A stretch of 64,000 nt of DNA. Source: Dehalococcoidia bacterium. GTDB lineage: Bacteria > Chloroflexota > Dehalococcoidia > UBA3495. The notes below the pieces were generated by a model. The model did no database searches. It saw nothing but the letters and a program-made list of their open reading frames with translations, and was not told the origin of the DNA. Positions 48,074-56,908 of this stretch are shown in pieces; position 1 is the first letter of the stretch, and each line of letters starts with the position of its first letter. The DNA lies in the NCBI GenBank assembly GCA_030753265.1, contig JASMCQ010000071.1, positions 12,791 to 76,790 on the forward strand, written 5' to 3'. A program made the position numbers and the translations under genes.

Positions 48074-49291
48074 CTACCTCCGCATGATGAGGGCGCTGCC
48101 GACGGCCGGAGTGCCCCAACCCATATTCATGCTGATCTCGGCGTCCTTCACCTGGCGGCATTTGCCTTCGGAGTAGTCGTAGGTGTGTACTCCGTCCTGA
48201 CTCTGGAGGCAGTAGTCGTCCACCGTTCCCCGGAGTTGGCGGACGTTCTCAATGACCATGTTCATCCCGTGGGTGTATCCCTCGCAAAGGTGGCCGCCGC
48301 TGGTGTTGTTGGGCCGCTTGCCGCCCAAGTTGATGACGCCGCTGGAAACGAACTCGCCACCCTCTCCCTTCTTGCACCAGCCGTAGTCCTCGAACTGAAG
48401 CAAGGCGGTGTAGGTGAAGGCGTCGTAGCAGCCGGTCACGTCCACGTCGTCGTGGGTGATCCCGGCCAGCTCGAAGACCCGGGGGCCGACGTAGTAGCCC
48501 GCCACTCTGCTGATGGGGCCGTGCTGGTAATGGAAGTCGCCTCCCGGCTTGGTGCCCCGTCCCTGAACGCCCAGGATGTGAACAGGCCGCTTGCGGAGGT
48601 CCTTGGCCCGGTCCGCCGACGTGACGATGATGCAGGTGGCGTTGTCGGTCTCCAGGCAGCAGTCCAGCAGGTGGGCGCAGGGCCGGATGATCCAGCGGGA
48701 GTTGAGCACGTCTTCGACGGTCACCCGCTGCTTCATGATCGCCTTGGGGTTGTTGCTGGCGTGGTTGCTGTGGGCCGCCTTGATGTGGGCCAGTTGCTCG
48801 CCGGTAATGCCGTACTCCATCATGTGCCGGACGAAGGTAAAGCCGAAACGCTGGACCGGGCTGATCATGCCGTAGGGGCGGATCTCGACGTCGGACCCGC
48901 TGACCGGTGCCGCCGCCCGTGACCCGGTGCCGCCGACGCGGACTTGGGAGTAGCCGTTCATCGACCGGAAGATGGCCACAGTCTGGCACATCCCCACCTC
49001 GATGGCGCCCATGGCCAGGCCGATCAGCGCCTCGGAGCTGGAGCCGCCGCCCGAGCAATCCATGTAGAAGTTGAGGCGAAGCCCCAGGTCGTACATCACC
49101 GAGGTGCTGGGGATCGAGTCCCCGCTGTGGTAGCTCAGCATCCCGTCAACGTCCTGGGGCGAGAGCCCGGCGTCGTTCATGGCGTTGCGGATGGCTTCCG
49201 TGGCCATGGCCCGCGTGGTGCGCCCTGAGCCGCGGCTGTACTCGGTCTCGCCGACGCCGACGATGCAGTACTTGCGTCTCATATCGCTCAA
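48074..49291 (-). CDS. Thiolase-like (SCP2-type) protein
   Basis: This thiolase-fold protein of about 405 residues works with the DUF35 protein encoded next. The segment DCSGGGSSSEALIGLA stands where the nucleophile loop lies; by alignment the nucleophilic Cys position is Gly, though a Cys is close by. The HDCF-type motif reads CYDAFTYTALLQFEDYG, with Ala in place of Cys, and the last loop reads MGWGTPAVGSAL. Such Cys-poor members include retro-aldolases (Ltp2 type). GAGGAGG fits a TTG start at 49291 better than ATG 49282. It is the reference paralogue for the two-UGA gene at 54125. Confidence 0.85.
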   Translation of the reverse strand: MSDMRRKYCIVGVGETEYSRGSGRTTRAMATEAIRNAMNDAGLSPQDVDGMLSYHSGDSIPSTSVMYDLGLRLNFYMDCSGGGSSSEALIGLAMGAIEVGMCQTVAIFRSMNGYSQVRVGGTGSRAAAPVSGSDVEIRPYGMISPVQRFGFTFVRHMMEYGITGEQLAHIKAAHSNHASNNPKAIMKQRVTVEDVLNSRWIIRPCAHLLDCCLETDNATCIIVTSADRAKDLRKRPVHILGVQGRGTKPGGDFHYQHGPISRVAGYYVGPRVFELAGITHDDVDVTGCYDAFTYTALLQFEDYGWCKKGEGGEFVSSGVINLGGKRPNNTSGGHLCEGYTHGMNMVIENVRQLRGTVDDYCLQSQDGVHTYDYSEGKCRQVKDAEISMNMGWGTPAVGSALIMRR

Positions 49292-49504
49292 CGAATCCCC
49301 TCCTCAGCTCCCAGTTCCTCACCTGCCGCCGGTACATGGACAGCTTGGCCTTGGTTAACCGGGCGGCACGTATCTACCGCAATGTCGCGATTCTCGACCC
49401 CGGTTCGCCTGCGCCGGGTTTTGCTTTCCTGGTAAGTGAGCTAGATTCCCCATGACCCGAGCAGCCGGATTGGAGAACTCGGTCCGTTGTCAAAGCCACA
49501 CCGG

Positions 49505-50800
49505 CTAAATCACGTTCCACCGGGGGTGGTGAGCCGCCTCGGCCTTGAGGTGGTCGACGATCCAGTCCCGCACCGGCTCCGCCAGGTAGAAAGTGGGCCG
49601 CAGCAAATCTCCTTCATCGGAGATCAGTCCCTCTTCCTGGGCCTGGGCTGCTATCAGGGAGCCGGGCAGCATGCGGACCCCAACCCTCAGGTTGGCGACC
49701 GCCGGGTTAACGGACCGCAAAAAAGCCAACTTCTCCTCCACGGTTTCTCGGGTCTCTCCTGGTTCGCCGAAAATCTGGGCCATGGTGTAGTGAAGGTTCC
49801 CTTCCTCGCAGGTGTGGCAGACTTCCCGAAGGAGGTTCAGGTGCTTGCCCATTGCGGCCCCTTCGTGGCTGTCGCCGCCGGTCCCTCCCATGACCACCAG
49901 GGCGCAACCAGCCTGTTTCATCAGACCTATCAACTCCGAATCGCAGGTGTGAGGGGCAAAGCCCGTGTTCCAGTGGAGCTTCAGGCCGGCCTCGATGAGG
50001 GCATGGCAGAAAGATTTGGCGTGGGCCAAGGGGAGGTTGAACCCGTTGTCGATGAAGAAAATCTTGCGCAGCCCCAGGCGTTGCTCCAGATCTTTGACTT
50101 CCGCCACCACTTCGCTGATGGGTCGGATAACCCGCCAGGCGCCCTTCTCCTGGGCCGCCGGGGTGCCTGCGGAATTGTAATGGCCCAGCTTGGTCAGCAC
50201 CCCGATGCCAAACCCGGCTTGGCGGTACTTGGCCAGGTCCAGGTCTTCTAGGCGCGGGGGCTTGCTGAAACCGGAAGAGGAGCGCACGCCGTTGAAGGTG
50301 ATCTCTCCGTTTTCCCGGTAGACCAGGCCGGGCAGGTCCTGGTAGGCTTCCGAGGCCTCCAGCCGGCCGGCCAACTCGGCGAAAGTCTCCCCGGCGTCGC
50401 CGACGATGCCCAGGTCCGGCTCAATGAAAGCGAAGCACTCCTTGGGCAGCACGCTGAATGCTGGGCCGCCGCAGATAATCGTCGCCTGGGTGACGGTCCG
50501 AATCCGTTCGGTGACCTCTTTGGCCACCGGCAGAATCCATTGGGGGTCCAGATAGCTTCCGTTGTCCAGGTTGCGAATCGAGAGCCCCACCACGTCAGGC
50601 TGGAACTCTTTCACCGTGGCCTCCACGTCGGCCAGATAGTTGTCGGAGAACATCAGGTCCAGCACCCTGGTGGAATGGCGGTCGGGGTCCAGGTGGCCGG
50701 CCACGTACGCCAGGCCGATGGGAAGTGGTCTCGCTTCCAGGCGGCTCATATACCGGCCGTGCCGGTTGGTTGCGATCAGCAGGACTCGCATATCCCTCAC
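49505..50800 (-). CDS. B12-binding / radical-SAM-like protein lacking the iron-sulfur cysteines
   Basis: This 431-residue protein has an N-terminal cobalamin-binding-like Rossmann domain (VLLIATN, then PDVVGLSIRN and TIICGGPAF) and a C-terminal radical-SAM-like TIM barrel (VVAEVKDLEQRLG, then IFFIDNGFN and MAQIFGEPGETRET). Where relatives have CxxxCxxC after Thr-Lys the sequence reads LTKLGHYNSAGTPAAQEKG: none of the three cysteines is present. The frame is otherwise intact, so the cluster was lost rather than shifted out of frame. It may be a non-catalytic or differently acting descendant. Confidence 0.8.
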   Translation of the reverse strand: MRDMRVLLIATNRHGRYMSRLEARPLPIGLAYVAGHLDPDRHSTRVLDLMFSDNYLADVEATVKEFQPDVVGLSIRNLDNGSYLDPQWILPVAKEVTERIRTVTQATIICGGPAFSVLPKECFAFIEPDLGIVGDAGETFAELAGRLEASEAYQDLPGLVYRENGEITFNGVRSSSGFSKPPRLEDLDLAKYRQAGFGIGVLTKLGHYNSAGTPAAQEKGAWRVIRPISEVVAEVKDLEQRLGLRKIFFIDNGFNLPLAHAKSFCHALIEAGLKLHWNTGFAPHTCDSELIGLMKQAGCALVVMGGTGGDSHEGAAMGKHLNLLREVCHTCEEGNLHYTMAQIFGEPGETRETVEEKLAFLRSVNPAVANLRVGVRMLPGSLIAAQAQEEGLISDEGDLLRPTFYLAEPVRDWIVDHLKAEAAHHPRWNVI

Positions 50801-51254
50801 CGATTAGAGGCTGGAGCCAAAACGCCATCATTATCGCCGATGGTTGGATATTTGACAAACGGGGCGCGTGCCCCTCACCCTCGTTCCCTCTCCCTCGGGA
50901 GAGGGATGCCCTGGCGCAGCCGGGGCTGGGTGAGGGCCGCGTGCCTGCCAGCCGGCCGAGCTAAGAAACCCTGCCCCGGGCCCACGGAATTGTTGACATC
51001 CGGCAATGCCGGGCTTACAGTGTCACTTGCCCGCTTCGAGCGCCCAGGGCGATGCCGCCAGTCTCGATTGCACTCTCTCGTGGCTTCTCATGCGGGAGTC
51101 CCCGGTCCCATAAACAGAATCCAGTTCCAGCGCCGCTTAGCCTGCTTCCCGGATCTTGGGCGCTTGAGACCCAGCAACGGAAGAGCGAGAGAGCGTTAAA
51201 GGGTATCCGGCGAGCAACAGAGTAGGGCGCTATTCACCTGAGCCGTGGAGCGCG
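50801..51254. other. 450-base intergenic region with REP-like hairpins
   Basis: No gene is supported. Positions 50873-50940 hold nested complementary blocks (CCCTCACCC with GGGTGAGGG, and CCCTCTCCC with GGGAGAGGG), typical of dispersed palindromic elements. Confidence 0.5.
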
Positions 51255-52631
51255 ATGAGTGATGTTTCCCAAGAGCGAGAGGCGAAGGCTGAGCCCGAGG
51301 CGATGGGAAAGCCCCGCCCCCTGAACGGCATTAGGGTCATTGACTTTACCTGGGTCCGGGCCGGCCCCTGGGCAACCCGGTGGCTTGCCTCCATGGGCGC
51401 GGACGTGATCAAGGTCGAGTGGCCCAAGAACCTGGACATCCTGCGCCAAAACCGTTTCACCGTCCCCCGCGGGGTCGAACCCGGCCCCAACTCCACCGGC
51501 CAGTTCGCCGATACCAACGTCAACAAACGCGGCATCACCATCAACGTGCGCTCCCCCAAGGGACTGGAGTTGATCCAGCGCCTCATCTCCGTCTCCGACA
51601 TCGTGATAGAGAATTTTAGCTCCCGGATCATGCAGCGATTTGGCCTGGGCTACGAGGAATTGAAGAAGCTCAAACCGGATATTGTCTACGTGTCCATGGC
51701 CGGCTTCGGCCAGACGGGCCCGCAGCACGGTTACGGCACCATGGGACCCTCGGCCCAAGCACTCTCGGGTTTGACCTTTCTCTCCGGGCTGCCCGGCAAG
51801 CCGCCGGCGGGTTGGGGCTGGTCCTACCTCGACGATACGGGCGGCATGTACGGCGCCATGTGCGCCCTCACCGCCCTGAGGCACCGCAACGCCACGGGCC
51901 AGGGCCAGCACGTGGACCTGGCTCAGATGATAGTCGGGGTTACCCTGACCGGGTCCGCCTTCCTGGACCGCACGGTTAACGGCCGAGAATCCAGACGGAA
52001 AGGGTATCCTCCCGGCAACCGGACCGTCTGGCCGGGCGCGTCTAGCGTCAACAACTACCGCGGCCCCACCGTGGCGCCCCACAACGCCTACCGCACCAAG
52101 GGTGGCGGCTACAACGACTGGTGCGCTATCGTTTGCGGCTCCGACCAGGAATGGCAGAGCCTGGTCCGGGTGATGGGTAGTCCCGGCTGGGCCACCGATG
52201 CGAAGCTTGACGAATTACCGGGGCGCATCGAACACCAGGAAGAGATGGACCGGGCCATCGAGAGGTGGACCCAAACCCTCGAGAAGTACGAGCTGATGGA
52301 AAAATGCCAGGCGGCGGGGGTCCGGGCCATGCCGGTGCAAAGCTCCGAAGACCGGGTGGAGCATGACCCCCAGCTTCGGGCTCGCCACGCTTACACGAAG
52401 ATGGACCACCCTACCCTGGGACCCTGGAAATTTCAGAACGCCCCCTTCGACCTCTCCAAGTCACCGGCGGAAGTGTTCCGCCCGCCGCCGCTTATCGGCC
52501 AGCACAACCGGGAAGTATTCGAAGGGTTGCTGGGGCTCTCCCTCGAGGAAGTGCGGGAGGCCTACGACGACGGCACCTTCTGGCCCTCGGATATGCCAAC
52601 GTACCCCTATGTTCAGAAGGCACTGCGGTGA
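51255..52631 (+). CDS. CoA-transferase family III, subunit without catalytic Asp
   Basis: This 458-residue CaiB/BaiF-type protein has the N-terminal Rossmann part (GIRVIDFTWVRAGPWATRWL), NKRGITINVRSPKG and GQGQHVDLAQM. The catalytic Asp of the family, expected before QALSGL, is replaced (GTMGPSAQALSGL). The next gene encodes a second family III protein that keeps its Asp and overlaps by 4 nt. Heteromeric enzymes of this kind (BbsEF, benzylsuccinate CoA-transferase) have one active and one inactive subunit, so this is probably the structural partner. Substrate unknown. Confidence 0.85.
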   Translation: MSDVSQEREAKAEPEAMGKPRPLNGIRVIDFTWVRAGPWATRWLASMGADVIKVEWPKNLDILRQNRFTVPRGVEPGPNSTGQFADTNVNKRGITINVRSPKGLELIQRLISVSDIVIENFSSRIMQRFGLGYEELKKLKPDIVYVSMAGFGQTGPQHGYGTMGPSAQALSGLTFLSGLPGKPPAGWGWSYLDDTGGMYGAMCALTALRHRNATGQGQHVDLAQMIVGVTLTGSAFLDRTVNGRESRRKGYPPGNRTVWPGASSVNNYRGPTVAPHNAYRTKGGGYNDWCAIVCGSDQEWQSLVRVMGSPGWATDAKLDELPGRIEHQEEMDRAIERWTQTLEKYELMEKCQAAGVRAMPVQSSEDRVEHDPQLRARHAYTKMDHPTLGPWKFQNAPFDLSKSPAEVFRPPPLIGQHNREVFEGLLGLSLEEVREAYDDGTFWPSDMPTYPYVQKALR

Positions 52632-53902
52632 CCGGCGGTACTCAGGCGGACCCCGGCGTCACTGCTGCCGGCCCCCGGTCCGGCGGGCGGGTGCTGGAGT
52701 TGGCCGACGAGAAGGGTCAGGTCGGCGGCAAGCTGATGGCCGACCTGGGGGCAGACGTGATCACGGTCGAGCCTCCCGGCGGGCAGCACACCCGGTCGGT
52801 CGGTCCCTTCCTGGACGACATACCGCACCGGGAGCGCAGTCTCTCCTTCTGGCACTACAACACCTCCAAACGGGGCATCACCCTGGACCTGGAAAGCCCC
52901 GGCGGCAGGAGCATTTTCCGCCGCTTGGTTCCCAGCATTGACATAATACTGGAGACGCATCCGCCGGGGTACCTTCCATCTTTGGGGCTCGGCTACGATG
53001 AGTTGGCATCCCTGAACCCCGGCCTCATCATGTGCTCCCTGACGCCCTTTGGGCAGGGGGGGCCGTGGCGGGACTACGCCACCTCCGACTTGCTCCACCT
53101 GGCGGCGGGAGGCCAGATGGCGTCTTGTGGTTATGACCAGGAGGACGTGGCCGACGCTCCTCCCCTCGGGCCGGGAGGCGGCAACGCCTGGCACATCGCC
53201 AGCCACTACGCCTACATGGGTATCCTGGCGGCCCTCTACTACCGGGACATGTCCGGAGAAGGGCAGTATATCGACGCGTCGGTCCACGAGGCCTGCGCCT
53301 TGACCACCGAGGGAGCTATCGCCATCTACATCTCCACCGGCGAGGTGGTGCAGCGTCACACGGGGCGGGCCGCGGCGCCCGGTAAAACGCCCGCCACCCA
53401 GTTGCCGACGGGAGACGGGGGATGGGTCAACACCACCCGCTCGGGGAGTACGCCGCCCCGGCTGCGCCAGATGGCAGAGTGGATGGACGGCTATGGCCTG
53501 GCTCAGGACCTGCTGGACGAGACGTACAGGACCGTCCAGGGAATCGAGGACAACGCCGCCCATGTCAGCCAGGTGACGGCTGAGTTCTTCGCTCAACTCA
53601 CTCAGGAGGAGCTGTGGCACGGGGGGCAGCAGCGAGACCTGCCCTGGGGCGCGATTCGGACCATGGACGAGATCGTGGACGACCCCCACCTGGCGGACCG
53701 GGGGTTTTTCGTGGACGTGGAGCACCCGGAGCTAGAGCGGAGCTTCGTCTACCCAGGTTCGGCGGCCATCTACAACGGATCGCCCTGGCGAATCTCGCGC
53801 CGGGCGCCGCTGATCGGTGAACATAACCTGGAGGTCCTTTGCGGCGAACTGGGTATGAGCCGGGAGGAGTTGACGCTGCTGGCTGAATCGGGAATAATCT
53901 AG
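52628..53902 (+). CDS. CoA-transferase family III, catalytic subunit
   Basis: This 424-residue partner of the preceding protein has SKRGITLDLESPGG and LGYDELASLNPGLI, and the probable catalytic Asp154 in YATSDLLHLAAGG, followed by GEGQYIDASVHEA. GTG 52628 overlaps the previous stop (GTGA), giving coupled translation. The pair should move CoA between carboxylic acids, activating a substrate for the thiolase-like and DUF35 proteins encoded next. Confidence 0.87.
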   Translation: MTGGTQADPGVTAAGPRSGGRVLELADEKGQVGGKLMADLGADVITVEPPGGQHTRSVGPFLDDIPHRERSLSFWHYNTSKRGITLDLESPGGRSIFRRLVPSIDIILETHPPGYLPSLGLGYDELASLNPGLIMCSLTPFGQGGPWRDYATSDLLHLAAGGQMASCGYDQEDVADAPPLGPGGGNAWHIASHYAYMGILAALYYRDMSGEGQYIDASVHEACALTTEGAIAIYISTGEVVQRHTGRAAAPGKTPATQLPTGDGGWVNTTRSGSTPPRLRQMAEWMDGYGLAQDLLDETYRTVQGIEDNAAHVSQVTAEFFAQLTQEELWHGGQQRDLPWGAIRTMDEIVDDPHLADRGFFVDVEHPELERSFVYPGSAAIYNGSPWRISRRAPLIGEHNLEVLCGELGMSREELTLLAESGII

Positions 53903-54124
53903 GCGTCGAGAGGCCGGGTCAATCGGCGGGTCGACAGCACCTTTCCAAACTCGTCGAAGGAGTTACCGCGAGCCGGTGAACGGTCTTCGTCACGGCGGCT
54001 GGGCTGGCCAGTCCAGCGGGCCGGCCATGGGGCGCCCCGGAATTGGGGTTGGCCCACCGAAGAACGGGTTTCGCTGGAGCGCGGCCTTTGAGATAGTTAC
54101 TAATCAACAAGGAGGTGTCCTTTT

Positions 54125-55306
54125 ATGAGCTTGAGAGCCAAAGCAGCCATAGTGGGCTTCGGCGAGGTGCCTACCCGGAGGACCTATCCGGGCAGATCCA
54201 CCAACTCCCTTCTAGCCGAGTCGATCCGAATGGCAATAGCCGACGCCGGGCTGGTCAAGGGGCAGATCGACGGTCTGATCACCCGGGGGACCGACGTCAG
54301 TGAGGTGGACCTGGCCGAGTACATGGGTCTGCCGGTGGAATTTTGCATGGGCATTACCCAGCACGGCGCCAGCGGCGCCCACGCGGTGGCCATGGCCGCG
54401 TCGGCCGTCGCCTCCGGGCTGGCCAACACCATCGTGTGTGTTTTCGGCGGCACCAGGGACCCAGACCTGGGCGGGTTGGCCCCAGGATCCTACCATTCAG
54501 CGCCGGCGGCTACCAAGACCAGCGAGTGGGAGACTCCCTTCGGGATGGCTCCCGGCGCCTGCACGGGCTACGGCCTGATGATGCGGCGCCACATGTACGA
54601 GTTTGGCACCACGGCGGAGCAGTTTGCCCAAATGGCGGTGAACCAGCGCTTCAACGCGCTGAAAAACCCCAACGCGGCCTTCGCCGGGCAGGCTATCACG
54701 GTGCAGGATGTCCTCAACTCCAGATTCGTCAACGACCCGCTGCACCTGTTCGAGTGCGTCATGCCCTGTGCTGGAGCGGCGGCCTGTATCGTCACCTCGG
54801 CCGAGCGGGCCAGGTCGCTGCCCAATCCCCCGGTTTACATTCTGGGGGCGGCGGCGAGCGCCAGCGACCACGACCTGATCTGGCAGGCAGAAAGGATTAC
54901 CACCACTTCGGTGGCCCTCTCCTCTCGGCGCGCCTTCGAAATGGCGGGATACGGCCCCAAGGATATTGAGTTCGCCGAATTCTATGATTGATACACGATC
55001 CTTGAGGCCGTGTGCCTCGAAGACGCGGGCTTTTGTGAAAAGGGGGAAATCGGTCCCTTCTTTGAGTCGGTGGATACAACGTACAAAGGGAGCTTCCCCA
55101 TCAATACCGACGGCGGCCAGCTATCTGCCGGACAACCGGTGGGAGGCGGCGGAGGCTTCAGGCACGTCATCGAGTCTGTCCGCCAGCTGATGGGCCGGGG
55201 TGACGAGAGGCAGGTGGCCAAGCACGACCTCTCCATGGTGAATGGTTGAGGCGGCACCGCGAGCGTGATGTGCACGCTCATACTCGGCACTGAAGCTGCG
55301 AAGTAG
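54125..55306 (+). CDS. Thiolase-like protein with two in-frame UGA codons (candidate selenoprotein)
   Basis: The frame runs from ATG 54125 to TAG 55306 (393 residues) if TGA 54989-54991 (residue 289) and TGA 55247-55249 (residue 375) are read through. Thiolase features continue across both: KDIEFAEFYD, UGA, YTILEAVCLEDAGFCEKGE, then the Gly-rich GGQLSAGQPVGGG, and after the second UGA GGTASVMCTLILG. Residue 289 is where SCP2 thiolases have the Cys of HDCF; residue 375 begins a U-G-G that matches the CxG loop. The N-terminal nucleophile loop is HGASG without Cys. The full frame ends 11 nt before the DUF35 gene and restores family length. Each UGA has a hairpin downstream. Without recoding the product would stop at 288 residues. 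Confidence 0.75.
55001..55022 (+). promoter_or_regulatory. SECIS-like hairpin after the first UGA
   Basis: CTT-GAGGC, loop CGTGT, GCCTC-(G)-AAG: 8 pairs with one bulged G. The loop starts 17 nt after the UGA and has G as its second base, which fits the bacterial SECIS model as I recall it (loop 16-37 nt downstream, a G among the first two loop bases). Confidence 0.55.
55261..55279 (+). promoter_or_regulatory. SECIS-like hairpin after the second UGA
   Basis: GAGCGTG, loop ATGTG, CACGCTC: 7 perfect pairs. The loop starts 18 nt after UGA 55247-55249, nearly the same geometry as the first. The first two loop bases are AU, which is off the recalled consensus. Confidence 0.45.
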
Positions 55307-55317
55307 GGAAGCTGAAA

Positions 55318-55746
55318 ATGACTACAGAATACAAAAAACCTCTACCGAGGCCAATCCACGCGAAGCTCACCGCACCGTTCTGGGAGGGAGCCAAGCGGCA
55401 TGAACTGATGATGCCCCGCTGCACCAATTGCGACAAGTTCCACTTCTATCCCAGGGAGGAATGTCCCCGGTGTTTCTCCCAGAAGATCGAATGGGCGAAG
55501 GTCAGCGGCCGGGGCAGGCTGCACTCGTACACCATCATCCACCAGACGGCCCAGCGTGTCTTCCAAGACGATGCTCCCCACGTGTATGCCATTGTCCAGC
55601 TGGATGAAGGCCCCAGGATGATCTCCAACGTGGTGGATTCCAACATGAAGCCCATGCTGGAAGGGCTGGAGATGGACATGCCGGTGGTGGCGGTGTACGA
55701 CGACGTCACTCCTGAAGTCACCCTCGTCAAGTTCGTAAAGGCCTAG
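55318..55746 (+). CDS. DUF35 OB-fold / zinc-ribbon protein
   Basis: This 142-residue protein has the zinc ribbon Cys35-x2-Cys38 and Cys49-x2-Cys52 (CTNCDKF and CPRCFSQ) followed by an OB fold (GRGRLHSYTIIHQ). It is the expected partner of the two-UGA thiolase-like protein, whose full-length frame ends 11 nt upstream. In the steroid-degrading Ltp2 system a DUF35 domain completes the active enzyme, so a lyase or condensing complex on a CoA ester is plausible. Confidence 0.88.
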   Translation: MTTEYKKPLPRPIHAKLTAPFWEGAKRHELMMPRCTNCDKFHFYPREECPRCFSQKIEWAKVSGRGRLHSYTIIHQTAQRVFQDDAPHVYAIVQLDEGPRMISNVVDSNMKPMLEGLEMDMPVVAVYDDVTPEVTLVKFVKA

Positions 55747-56153
55747 GCCCTAGCCCAGTACTTGAATCGAAAATTGCCGTCATGAACACCCTTTAACCGT
55801 GAGCTTGCCGAAGGGCGCGAGGTCGGTGGTTCGACAAGCTCACCACGAACGGTGCTTGTAACGCCGATTATCGAAAGTAAGTCTGGTTACCCGTGGCCGT
55901 GGTACGGCGGGCTGGACCTGAGGTTAACTGAACAGGTCCGGCTTCGTCGCGGCTCGGCTTCGAGCGCCGGGGTCTGGGTTGGAGCACGTCCCGGGTCGCT
56001 GGCCGACAAGTTGCTGGAAGTTCCCCCTGATGCCCCTTCGCGATAAAAGGGTGAAGGGGGATTTCTGCCCGGTAACCTGTTGTTTTCGCGATACGGGAGC
56101 TAGGCCCGGGCGTCAACTATCCAATACCGGAGCCCCATTAGAAGGAGATTATC
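55747..56153. other. 400-base intergenic region with a dispersed 22-bp segment
   Basis: No gene is supported. Positions 55833-55854 repeat 29752-29773 exactly. The flanks here (CCGTGAGCTTGCCG) form a loose inverted copy of the same word. AGAAGGAGA before 56154 is the ribosome-binding site of the next gene. Confidence 0.5.
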
Positions 56154-56849
56154 ATGCCCTACGATGAACTTGCGGGACTGCTGGAGAGGCGGCTGCAACT
56201 GCAGTTTCAGCCCATTGCCATGACCTTTGTGCAGGAGCAGCCCCCGGAGATACCCAGAACGGGGATGGTGCTACCGTCTAGCTGTTCCTTCTGGCGGCAG
56301 GCGGAAACCGAGGTTTTCTTTGCCGCGGCAGAGGACCACTACCGCTGTCCCCTGGGCGCCATGGTCATGGGGTTTCCCTTGCCCGAGCAGCAGATGAAGG
56401 AGCTGATGGAAGAGGTGGGGCAGATGTGCGCCACTTCCTATGTCCGGGAAGAGGAGGTGGAGCACGTTCCCAAGAACGAAAATCCTTCCGCCGGCATCGT
56501 CTACGGGCCTTTGGGGCGCTTCCCTCTGGAGCCCGACGCCGTCCTCCTCTGGCTCACACCGCAGCAGGCAATGGTCATGAACGAGGCCTGTGGACTCACT
56601 AACTGGGCCGAGCAAGCCGATGGTGTGTTTGGCCGCCCCGGCTGTTCCGCCATTCCCCTAGCCCTGTCCAAGGGGAAGCCCTCCCAATCCTGGGGGTGTG
56701 TTGGTATGCGCCTCAACACCGACATCCCCGGCGAGGTGTTCCTCATGGCGATTCCCGGGACCCGGCTGCAGAGCCTGGAAGTGGACCTGATATTCACCAC
56801 GGAAGTGCACCAGAGGATGAAGGATTACTACTTGGCCCGGACCGGGTAG
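56154..56849 (+). CDS. DUF169 family protein
   Basis: This 231-residue DUF169 protein has conserved PIAMTFVQEQPPEIPR at the start, a Cys-containing CSFWRQAE, DHYRCPLGAMVMGF and a late SWGCVGMRLNTDIPG. The scattered conserved Cys suggest a metal or cluster site. Members are found mainly in anaerobes and environmental lineages; the function is not known. AAGGAGA lies 9 nt before ATG 56154. Confidence 0.85.
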   Translation: MPYDELAGLLERRLQLQFQPIAMTFVQEQPPEIPRTGMVLPSSCSFWRQAETEVFFAAAEDHYRCPLGAMVMGFPLPEQQMKELMEEVGQMCATSYVREEEVEHVPKNENPSAGIVYGPLGRFPLEPDAVLLWLTPQQAMVMNEACGLTNWAEQADGVFGRPGCSAIPLALSKGKPSQSWGCVGMRLNTDIPGEVFLMAIPGTRLQSLEVDLIFTTEVHQRMKDYYLARTG

Positions 56850-56908
56850 GGCGGCTTATCCAGGATAGCTCGATCCCAAGTGGGGCCGTGGCGGATGCCG
56901 GCGGACTG

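Noticed and set aside
54989..55249. UGA recoded as tryptophan or glycine throughout the genome
   Set aside because: TGA ends many intact genes here (ruvA, uvrB, both CoA-transferase genes), so it is a normal stop outside the selenoprotein candidates.
54125..55306. Simple pseudogene explanation for the two-UGA gene
   Set aside because: There are no frameshifts or other stops, both UGAs fall in active-site motifs, each has a hairpin at matching distance, and a bona fide selenoprotein lies 6 kb away. Not excluded, but less likely.
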